NCBI GenBank assembly: GCA_021844355.1
Contig: JAKBTP010000230.1
Coordinates: 1 to 8,723 of the forward strand
Direction: 5' to 3'
DNA: 8,723 nt
DNA from: a bacterium
Lineage (GTDB): Bacteria > Chloroflexota > Dormibacteria > Aeolococcales > Bog-877
Position 1 is the stretch's first letter. Every line of letters starts with the position of its first letter. The notes below the pieces were generated by a model. The model ran no database searches. It saw only the letters and a program-made list of their open reading frames with translations, and was not told the DNA's origin. Shown here in pieces: positions 1 through 5,295 of this stretch. Both the position numbers and the translations under genes were made by a program.

Positions 1-310
1 TGGCGAGCTGGTGCGCGAGCGGCCCGAGGTGGTGCCGGGGTAGTGCCAGGCACATCGTGCCCACCCGCACCTGGGTGGTGGCCCAGGCGACCACCGCCAG
101 GGCGATCAAGGGATCCAGGATCGGGCCCGGCGGACCCGGGTCCGATGACCGCAGGTGGTCATACACCCACACCGCGCCGAAGCCTGCCCTCTCCGCCCTG
201 AGGGCCACGCCCACCATGGTCTCGAAGTAGTGCTCAGGCCCCCCTGTGGGTAGATCATGCCGCCAGCCCTGGGGGAGGAAGCACCCCAGGCGCAGCTGCG
301 AGCCGGTCAC
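1..310 (-). CDS. LLM-class (luciferase-like) F420-dependent oxidoreductase, 5' part only
   Basis: N-terminal 103 residues of a protein that runs off the window. Translation gives an LRLGCFLPQGWRHDL beta-strand/loop (residues 6-20), then an amphipathic helix leading to AERAGFGAVWVYDHL (39-53), then LDPLIALAVVAWATTQVRVGTMCLALPRHH (65-94, described here in overlapping parts). This is the first half of the TIM barrel of bacterial luciferase-like flavin/F420 enzymes: 'FLPQG', 'AE.AGF..vWv.DH' and 'A..T..vr.GTm' are family signatures. Such enzymes transfer hydride between F420H2 (or FMNH2) and varied substrates; the substrate cannot be predicted. The start is GTG at 310-308, forming a 4-base GTGA overlap with the rsfS stop, so it is probably translationally coupled to rsfS. 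There is no clear Shine-Dalgarno. F420 rather than FMN use is inferred from resemblance to actinobacterial-type LLM proteins. Confidence 0.82.
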   Translation of the reverse strand, partial: MTGSQLRLGCFLPQGWRHDLPTGGPEHYFETMVGVALRAERAGFGAVWVYDHLRSSDPGPPGPILDPLIALAVVAWATTQVRVGTMCLALPRHHLGPLAHQLA

Positions 311-678
311 CCGGGAGCCGCGGCCACCCGCTCCGGGGGCCGCGGCCGCACCCGCCGGGCCGGCCCCCAGAGGCCCTCAAGGTCGTAGTAGGCGCGCTCC
401 CCGGGGAGAAAGATGTGAGCGATCACCGCGTCGAAGTCGAGGCAGACCCAGGAGCCCTCCTCCATCCCCGCTCGGCTCAACGGGTGCAGCCCGGCGATCG
501 CCGCGGCCTCGTCCATGGCGTCGGCGACGGCGCGGACTTGGCGATCGGTGTCGCCCTCGCAGATCACCAGGTAGTCGGCCATGGTGGTCTTGCCCCTGAG
601 GTCGATCCGCACCACGTTGCGGGCCTTGCGCGAGAGCGCGGCGTCGGCGATCAGCCGGCTCAATTGCAGAGGCGTCAT
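307..678 (-). CDS. rsfS: Ribosome silencing factor RsfS (Iojap/YbeB family)
   Basis: A 123-residue protein of normal family length. RsfS binds ribosomal protein L14 on the 50S subunit and blocks 30S joining, which silences translation in stationary phase or starvation. Family signatures are in order: RKARNVVRIDLRGKTTMADYLVIC (residues 17-40, in overlapping parts), a DRQVRAVAD helix (45-53), then EEGSWVCLDFDAVIAHIF (73-90) and ERAYYDLEGLW (94-104), the last being the conserved 'R.YY.LE.LW' end of the domain. A short arginine/proline-rich tail follows. The ATG at 678 overlaps the nadD stop as ATGA. There is no Shine-Dalgarno, so expression depends on coupling from nadD, or on a possible leaderless transcript from the -10-like element just upstream. 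The nadD-rsfS pairing is conserved across many bacteria. Confidence 0.95.
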   Translation of the reverse strand: MTPLQLSRLIADAALSRKARNVVRIDLRGKTTMADYLVICEGDTDRQVRAVADAMDEAAAIAGLHPLSRAGMEEGSWVCLDFDAVIAHIFLPGERAYYDLEGLWGPARRVRPRPPERVAAAPG

Positions 679-1334
679 CTGGGGGCGATTATCCCATCGG
701 GGACAGCCGCCGACTGCGCCGACTCCCGGTACAGCCCGCGCTCACGGATGTGGCGCAGGACCGAGGCCGCCAGGAGCCCCTCGGCAACCTCGCCCCGGCG
801 CAGCCTGGCCCGGACTCTGCTGGACTCCACCTCCGGCGCCGTGAGGGATACCAGCAGAGGCTCGGGGCCCGGCCACCCGTGTCCCTTCAGCTCCTCGACC
901 GCAGCTCCCGCCCCGATCCGGGACCCGGGTCGGTCGAACACCACAAGACGTGCGCGTTCCGCGACCAGGTCGGGGCGATGCCAGCGCCACAGGCTCCGCG
1001 CGGCGTCGGACCCCAGGGCCAGCAGGAGCGGCCGCCCCGGTTCACCATCGACCAGGCGCGCCAGCGTGTCCGAAGTGTAGGAGGGGCCCGGGCGCCCCAC
1101 CTCGAGATCGGACACGGAGACCAGGGGGTCGCCGACCTCCTGCACCATGAGCTGGGTCATGCGCAGTCGGTCCTCCGGGCTGGCGCTCGGGGGACGGCGG
1201 TGGACCGGGTGCCCGTTGGGAACCACCAGCAGCGGCAGCCCGAGGGTGCCACGCAATCCCACGATCACCTGCTGATGGCCCAGATGAGGAGGGTCGAAAG
1301 TTCCCCCGAAGACCACCAGGGGCTGACCCGTCAC
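675..1334 (-). CDS. nadD: Nicotinate-nucleotide adenylyltransferase NadD
   Basis: A 219-residue cytoplasmic enzyme that joins NaMN and ATP to give deamido-NAD and pyrophosphate, the adenylylation step shared by de novo and salvage NAD synthesis. The nucleotidyltransferase signature GGTFDPPHLGH is at residues 10-20, with the (H/T)xGH ATP-binding histidines. Further landmarks are SYTSDT (85-90), LGSDA in place of the usual LGAD (107-111), the tryptophan-containing W.RWHRP segment (116-121) and the C-terminal SSRVR phosphate-binding motif (171-175, family 'ISST.iR'). The pyridine-side 'PPHK' region reads PVHRR, so Lys is replaced by Arg, as is common in GC-rich genomes. The start is GTG in a GTGA overlap with the obg stop. 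A GAGG lies 10 bases upstream, too far for a good ribosome site, so coupling to obg is likely. The last codons include a rare ATA and an AT-rich patch. Confidence 0.96.
   Translation of the reverse strand: MTGQPLVVFGGTFDPPHLGHQQVIVGLRGTLGLPLLVVPNGHPVHRRPPSASPEDRLRMTQLMVQEVGDPLVSVSDLEVGRPGPSYTSDTLARLVDGEPGRPLLLALGSDAARSLWRWHRPDLVAERARLVVFDRPGSRIGAGAAVEELKGHGWPGPEPLLVSLTAPEVESSRVRARLRRGEVAEGLLAASVLRHIRERGLYRESAQSAAVPDGIIAPR
688..696 (-). promoter_or_regulatory. Possible extended -10 element, leaderless rsfS promoter
   Basis: On the minus strand this reads TGGGATAAT, a TGn extended -10 followed by GATAAT (5 of 6 to TATAAT). It lies in the last codons of nadD and ends 9 bases before the rsfS ATG. 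A transcript starting 7-9 bases downstream would begin at or next to that ATG, a spacing seen for leaderless genes in actinobacteria. There is no clear -35. AT-rich hexamers are scarce in this window, which is the main reason for noting it; it may be chance. Confidence 0.25.
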
Positions 1335-2617
1335 CTTGTCGGTGCCTCAGGCACGAAGGTGAACTCAACGTCCCCGATCTCCACCACGTCCCCCTCGGAC
1401 GCTCCTGAGGCCGCGAGCTGCGACTCCACCCCGAGTCGCCGGAGCTGCCTCTGCAGCCGCGTCACCTCTTCTGGGTCGTCGAGGTCCGCCGCCGCCACCA
1501 GGCGCAGCACGCCCTCGCCGGTCACCCGGTAGTGGCCCGCGCCCCCCTCCACCAGGACCTCCTGGCGCGTGGGGCGGGGACCGGGGTAGAGACGGAACCC
1601 GCCTGGGTCGGGTGACTCCCGGCCCCTCGCCAGCCCGGCGGACTCCTCAAGGAGCTCATCCAGCCCCTCTCCGGTCAGCGCCGAGATCGGGAGCACCGCA
1701 GATCCCGGTCCGGCTGCCTCCCGCAGCGCCTTCAGCACCCTGGCACGGTCCCGACCGACCATGAGGTCCACCTTGTTCGCGGCCACCACCCGCGGGCGTG
1801 AGGCCAACTCCTCGTCCCAGGCACTCAGCTCGCGGTGGACCTCGGAGTACGCCCGCACGGCAGCCTCGGGACCGGAGCTGGCATCGACCACCTGCACCAG
1901 GGACCGCGTCCTCTGCAGGTGACGCAGGAAGCCGATGCCCAATCCCGCCCCGAGGTGGGCGCCCCCGATCAGACCGGGGACGTCAGCCACGGTGATCGTC
2001 CGACCGCCCTCAACCTCGGCGACCCCGAGATTGGGAGTCAGCGTGGTGAAAGGATAGTCGGCCACCTTGGGACGGGCTCCGGTGAGGCGGGCCAGCAGGC
2101 TGGACTTGCCGGCATTGGGCAGGCCGACCAGGCCCAGGTCGGCTATCAGCCGGAGCTCGAGCCTGACCACCGCCACCACCCCGGGGTCCCCAAGCTCCCG
2201 GTGGCGGGGAGTCTGAGCTACGGGGGTGGCGAAGTGGGTGTTGCCCCACCCCCCCCTTCCGCCGGCGGCAACCACCAGGGTCGCTCCCGGGCGGTCCAGA
2301 TCGGCCAGGAGGCGGCCCGTGCCGGCGTCGAACACCATGGTGCCCACAGGAACGGGAAGGCGGATCGCCTGGCCGTCAGCGCCGTGGCGCCTGGATGGCC
2401 CTCCGTGCCCCCCCGGCGCGGCCTTGAACCTCCGCTCGGTCTGGAATCGCTGCAGGGAGGCCTCACTCGGGTCGGCCACCAGCACCACGTCCCCACCGCG
2501 CCCTCCGTCCCCGCCGTCCGGCCCACCGCGGGGCACGAACTTCTCCCGGCGGAGGCTGTTGGACCCGGCTCCGCCCTTGCCGCCGCTGAGGTGGAGCTCG
2601 ACCTCGTCGAGGAACAT
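1331..2617 (-). CDS. obg: Obg/CgtA GTPase, 50S ribosome assembly
   Basis: A 428-residue GTPase that binds pre-50S particles, acts late in large-subunit maturation and links ribosome state to stress signalling. Three domains are visible: the glycine-rich Obg fold (about 1-158, with GGKGGAGSNSLRREKFVPRG at 12-31), the G domain, and a C-terminal OCT domain (about 341-423, starting FRLYPGP). The G motifs are GLPNAGKS (G1, 165-172), YPFTTLTPN (G2, 188-196), DVPG (G3, 212-215), NKVD (G4, 281-284) and SAL (G5, 312-314). An oddity is DVPGLIGGAHLGAGLG, where the usual Glu after 'PGLI' is Gly218. The ATG start matches the family N-terminus (MFLDEV). It lies 30 bases after rpmA with no Shine-Dalgarno; a 5-bp GC hairpin (2623-2640) occupies that gap. 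Codons 121-123 contain a run of eight G on the coding strand. Confidence 0.98.
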   Translation of the reverse strand: MFLDEVELHLSGGKGGAGSNSLRREKFVPRGGPDGGDGGRGGDVVLVADPSEASLQRFQTERRFKAAPGGHGGPSRRHGADGQAIRLPVPVGTMVFDAGTGRLLADLDRPGATLVVAAGGRGGWGNTHFATPVAQTPRHRELGDPGVVAVVRLELRLIADLGLVGLPNAGKSSLLARLTGARPKVADYPFTTLTPNLGVAEVEGGRTITVADVPGLIGGAHLGAGLGIGFLRHLQRTRSLVQVVDASSGPEAAVRAYSEVHRELSAWDEELASRPRVVAANKVDLMVGRDRARVLKALREAAGPGSAVLPISALTGEGLDELLEESAGLARGRESPDPGGFRLYPGPRPTRQEVLVEGGAGHYRVTGEGVLRLVAAADLDDPEEVTRLQRQLRRLGVESQLAASGASEGDVVEIGDVEFTFVPEAPTR

Positions 2618-2647
2618 CAGGACCGGCTGGCGGCGGCCGGCGCTAAC

Positions 2648-2917
2648 TCAGCCGGCGTCGGCAGGGACGGGATGTATGGCGACCCGGGTGCGGTCGGTGC
2701 GGTACGGCTGGTAGACGACCTGGCCTGGAGTGAGCGCGAAGAGGGTGTGGTCTCGACCCACACCCACACCGGCACCGGCTAGGATCCGGGTTCCGCGCTG
2801 GCGCACCAGGACGGCGCCGGCCAGGACCTGCTCCCCGCCATAGACCTTCACGCCCAGCCTCTGGGCCTGGCTGTCTCGCCCGTTCCGGCTGCTTCCACCA
2901 CCCTTCTTATGAGCCAT
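2648..2917 (-). CDS. rpmA: Large ribosomal subunit protein bL27
   Basis: An 89-residue protein of normal length for L27, whose N-terminal arm reaches the peptidyl-transferase centre and which helps 50S assembly. The sequence opens with the hallmark MAHKKGGGSSRNGRDS (1-16) and continues with LGVKVYGGEQV, LVRQRGT and AGVGVGRDHTLFAL, all canonical. There is no Firmicutes-type cleavable leader before the glycine-rich arm, so Prp-type processing is not needed. An in-frame start 21 bases further upstream is open, but the family start is ATG at 2917. That ATG has a strong GGGAGGTG Shine-Dalgarno, which lies inside the 3' end of rplU. The reading frames overlap by 11 bases, so L21 and L27 are probably made in balance by coupling. 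Confidence 0.98.
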   Translation of the reverse strand: MAHKKGGGSSRNGRDSQAQRLGVKVYGGEQVLAGAVLVRQRGTRILAGAGVGVGRDHTLFALTPGQVVYQPYRTDRTRVAIHPVPADAG

Positions 2918-3500
2918 CCCCACCTCCCCCGGCGCCATCTTCGACGGTCGGAGCGCTCACCTCGCCGGCGGGGGCCCGGCGCCGCCTAGGCGCCCTGGCT
3001 GCCTTGGTAGTCCCGCCGGCGGCCGCCTTGACCTCCGGTGTCTCCTCAGCCGCCTCGGCCTTTGCGGCCTCAGCCTGCACCACCTGCGGAGCGGCCTCCT
3101 TCGTGGATACCGCAGCCGCCGACCGAGACGACCTGCGGCTGGAGGGCGCGCGGTGCTCACCGCCCGGCCGCTGACCGGGGCCGAGGACCTCCTCGATCCG
3201 CAGCTCGGTCAGCTCGGCCCGGAAGCCCATGGTGCGGCGGTAGCGCTTCTTGGGCTTGTATTTGAACACCACGACCTTGGGACCGCGAAGGTGGCTGACC
3301 GCCGTGGCGGTGACCCTGGCCCCCTCGACCCTGGGCCTTCCGACGGCGGTCTCCAGGCTGTCCCCGGGCTCGGCCACCAGCATGCGCACATCACCCAGCT
3401 CCACGGGCTGTCCCTCGGCCACGGCCATGCGGTCCACCACCATCCTCTCACCGGGCCGAGCCCGATACTGGCGTCCCCCCACCTGGACTACGGCGTACAT
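2907..3500 (-). CDS. rplU: Large ribosomal subunit protein bL21 with C-terminal extension
   Basis: A 197-residue protein; the L21 core is residues 1-105 and matches the whole usual family length (about 100-105). Core landmarks are MYAVVQVGGRQYRARPGE at the start and VVVFKYKPKKRYRRTMGFR (76-94) with ELRIEEV (99-105), the conserved rRNA-binding lysine/arginine loop. L21 binds 23S rRNA and contacts L20. The extra 92 residues (106-197) are low-complexity Ala/Glu/Lys/Arg/Gly and end in a glycine run encoded by the rpmA ribosome-binding site. They include KAARAPRRRRAP (166-177), probably a disordered RNA-contacting tail (inference). The ATG at 3500 is chosen over an upstream in-frame start at 3563 because it gives the family N-terminus and has GGGAG five bases upstream. 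It is first gene of the rplU-rpmA-obg-nadD-rsfS run. Confidence 0.96.
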   Translation of the reverse strand: MYAVVQVGGRQYRARPGERMVVDRMAVAEGQPVELGDVRMLVAEPGDSLETAVGRPRVEGARVTATAVSHLRGPKVVVFKYKPKKRYRRTMGFRAELTELRIEEVLGPGQRPGGEHRAPSSRRSSRSAAAVSTKEAAPQVVQAEAAKAEAAEETPEVKAAAGGTTKAARAPRRRRAPAGEVSAPTVEDGAGGGGDGS

Positions 3501-3606
3501 GCGAACTCCCGAATCGAGGCTGGAGCCGGGGCTCCACAGCCCAGGCGGAAGCAGCCGCCCCAAGGCGCGCTCAGTTGGGGAGTTTACCAGACCGCCCGGG
3601 AGCGGA
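3501..3606 (-). promoter_or_regulatory. rplU 5' leader with two consecutive hairpins
   Basis: This 106-base gap before rplU holds a -10-like element and then two possible RNA hairpins. The first has stem GGCGG/CCGCC with a 6-base loop (3559-3544). The second is a 6-bp palindromic stem TGGAGC/GCTCCA with loop CCCG (3536-3521), extendable by three more pairs past a bulge. The rplU Shine-Dalgarno follows 15 bases later. Leaders that let a ribosomal protein regulate its own operon are known for L21 operons in other bacteria (Rfam has an L21 leader class). Whether this belongs to that type is inference, since hairpins form easily in DNA this GC-rich. Neither hairpin is followed by a T run, so intrinsic termination is unlikely. 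Confidence 0.35.
3581..3589 (-). promoter_or_regulatory. Candidate extended -10 of the rplU operon promoter
   Basis: The minus strand reads TGGTAAACT: TGn plus TAAACT (TAnnnT, 4 of 6 to TATAAT). Eighteen bases upstream is CTGATC, a weak -35 (3 of 6) overlapping the lipoprotein stop codon. It is the only AT-rich hexamer in the gap and would give a leader of about 75 bases containing both hairpins. Confidence 0.3.
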
Positions 3607-4557
3607 TCAGGGACCGGTGACCGCCACCGGTGTCAGCGCCGAGTAGTTGGTCTGGATCTCGTTCTGGTTGCTCGATCCGGTCCCGGTGACGACCGTGGCC
3701 GAGGCCTGGTACACCCCGGCGCCAACGTCGGGCAGGACCCGGACCGCGAAGGTGATGGTGAGGACCCCCGGTCCACCGGCGCCAGCCCCGGGGATGTCGA
3801 AACCGACCCAGTTGGGAATAACCGATCCGACCACCGGGTAGGTGACGCCACCGGTGCTGGCGTTGCCCGAGGTGGAGACGGTGGACTGGTAGTCAAAGTC
3901 CGACGGCAAAGTGATGCTGAGGGTAGTGCCCATGGCGGCCCCGCTCCCGGTGTTGGTCAAGGTGGCCACGTAGGTCAGGGTCGAGCCCGCTGGTACGGTG
4001 GAGGGGCTGGCGCGGAGGCTGAGGGCAAGGTCAGGGGCCGGCGTCACCTTGAGGGCCAGCGGCGTGGCGGTGAGGGTCCCAGAGTACCCGGTGGCGAAGA
4101 CCTGGGGAACGAGGGTCGCCGACCCACTTCCCCCGGTGGCCTCGAACTGCGCTGTCACGATCACCTGGCTGGGCAGACCCGGGGCTCCAGCCCCAATGGT
4201 CCAAGAGCCCCAGGTGAGGGTGGCCTGCCGGGACACCGGAGAGATGTCGGCCGAGCGCACCGAATCCCCGTTCTCGGTGACCGAGACGGTGTTGGTGTAG
4301 GTGAACCCGCTCGGAACCGCCACCCTCAGGGTGACCCCCTGGAGTGAGCTGCTCCCCACGTTGGTGATGGTGATCTGCACGTCGGTGGAGGTCCCCTGCG
4401 CCACCTGGCTGGAGGCGGCGTTGCCCCCCAGGGAGACCACCTGGGTTTGAACCTTGAGCCCAGCGATGGCCGGTGCCGAGCCGCAGCCCCCCAGTGCGCC
4501 GCCCGCCAGCACCAGCGCCGGAGCGGCGACCGCCAGCCCCCCCAGCCGTGCCTTCAG
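3607..4557 (-). CDS. Secreted lipoprotein with two DUF11-like beta-sandwich repeats (probable CTG start)
   Basis: A predicted 316-residue surface lipoprotein of unknown function. Reading from CTG at 4557 gives MKAR, a hydrophobic core, and the lipobox LGGC with lipidated Cys25, a textbook type II signal peptide. The mature part has two related domains. Repeat 1 (about 53-173) contains ITITNVGSSSLQGVTLRV and PSGFTY; repeat 2 (about 176-313) contains VATLTNTGSGAAMGTTLSI and PSDFDY. Each has a matching G-A-G-rich loop. This 'T.TNtG...a.gv.l...lP.gf.y' pattern is typical of DUF11/CARDB cell-surface modules. The only conventional start, GTG at 4512, would leave nine residues before the Cys and no basic n-region. 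The CTG start makes a 4-base CTGA overlap with the maf stop, like the NTGA junctions elsewhere here. Ser/Thr/Asn-rich composition with few charges fits an exported protein. Confidence 0.82.
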   Translation of the reverse strand: MKARLGGLAVAAPALVLAGGALGGCGSAPAIAGLKVQTQVVSLGGNAASSQVAQGTSTDVQITITNVGSSSLQGVTLRVAVPSGFTYTNTVSVTENGDSVRSADISPVSRQATLTWGSWTIGAGAPGLPSQVIVTAQFEATGGSGSATLVPQVFATGYSGTLTATPLALKVTPAPDLALSLRASPSTVPAGSTLTYVATLTNTGSGAAMGTTLSITLPSDFDYQSTVSTSGNASTGGVTYPVVGSVIPNWVGFDIPGAGAGGPGVLTITFAVRVLPDVGAGVYQASATVVTGTGSSNQNEIQTNYSALTPVAVTGP

Positions 4558-5228
4558 CGCCCGCCCCCGGCGTGGTTGCTACTGGCCAGGGGGCGCCTGG
4601 TGTTGGCGTACTTCCCCACCGGCACCGAGCGGTCCGGGGCAGTGGGCAGCGGGTCGGGATAGCCGACTTCACCGAGAAGCCGCATGGCCAGCTGGCAGTC
4701 GAGGCCAATCACGGTGTCAGTCCTGCCCCCAATCGCCTCCACCAGGCCGCCTCCCAACCCCTGCACGGCATATCCTCCAGCCTTGTCAAGCGGTTCACCC
4801 CCGGCCAGGTACTGCTCCAGCTCATCCAGGCTGAAGTCCCGCATCCGGACCGCCGATCGCGACACACCGATCCGCTCCTCACCAGTGGCGGGGGCGAGGG
4901 CGCACACCCCGGAGAGGACCACATGCCGCTGCCCGCGCAATTCCAAGAGCATCTCGCGGGCGCGCTGGACGGTCCCTGGCTTCCCCAGCGGGCCAGAGGA
5001 CCCGACGACGATGGTGTCGGCGGCCAGGATGCAGACCGGACCCGGGCCGACCGAGGCCGCCACCGCGTGGGCTTTGGCCCGGGCGAGCAGCTGGACCGCG
5101 AGGTCGGCGCAGACCCCCGGAGGTAGCGACTCGTCAATACCCGGAGCCACGGTGCGGATGCGAAGCCCCAACCGCTGCAAAAGCTCCCTTCGCCGAGGGG
5201 AGCTTGAAGCAAGCACCAATTCGGTCAA
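4554..5228 (-). CDS. maf: Maf/YhdE-family nucleoside triphosphate pyrophosphatase
   Basis: A 224-residue cytoplasmic house-cleaning enzyme that hydrolyses non-canonical or excess nucleotides (dTTP, UTP and modified pyrimidine nucleotides) to the monophosphate and PPi; overexpression of family members blocks septation. Motifs: LASSSPRRRELL (6-17), DES (32-34), AADTIVV (69-75, catalytic Asp71), GKP (82-84), RHVVLSGV (101-108), EPLDKAGGYAVQGLGG (145-160) and VIGLDCQLAMRLL (173-185, usually 'VVGLPl..l..lL'). The ADT form indicates the YhdE dTTP/UTP type rather than YceF. The start is TTG at 5228, the only usable in-frame start that gives the family N-terminus, with GAGGA seven bases upstream. About 35 residues beyond the usual end (190-224) form a Pro/Arg/Ser-rich tail that overlaps the lipoprotein start. 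A 67-base gap separates it from the membrane cassette. Confidence 0.95.
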   Translation of the reverse strand: MTELVLASSSPRRRELLQRLGLRIRTVAPGIDESLPPGVCADLAVQLLARAKAHAVAASVGPGPVCILAADTIVVGSSGPLGKPGTVQRAREMLLELRGQRHVVLSGVCALAPATGEERIGVSRSAVRMRDFSLDELEQYLAGGEPLDKAGGYAVQGLGGGLVEAIGGRTDTVIGLDCQLAMRLLGEVGYPDPLPTAPDRSVPVGKYANTRRPLASSNHAGGGR

Positions 5229-5295
5229 GGACGCTTCCTCGGGTCCCGGCCCCTCGAGCCGGCCTCCCCCATGGCACAGGTCGACGAGGTCGGGT

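Noticed and set aside
2755..2780. CACCCACACC-type short tandem repeat
   Set aside because: It encodes the conserved AGVGVGRDH segment of L27; codon choice explains it.
1835..2782. Plus-strand open frame of 315 codons antisense to obg and rpmA
   Set aside because: The opposite strand encodes unmistakable Obg and L27; the plus-strand product resembles no family.
3521..3559. Intrinsic terminator after the lipoprotein gene
   Set aside because: Hairpins are present but no T-rich tract follows on the minus strand, and a Shine-Dalgarno and rplU come immediately after.
3501..3563. Upstream in-frame start for rplU adding 21 residues
   Set aside because: The family begins at MYAVV, and the ATG at 3500 has its own Shine-Dalgarno; the extra segment covers the leader hairpins.
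3250..4347. Plus-strand open frame of 365 codons antisense to the lipoprotein and rplU
   Set aside because: Gly-rich shadow frame; the minus strand has DUF11-like repeats with a lipobox and a full L21 core.
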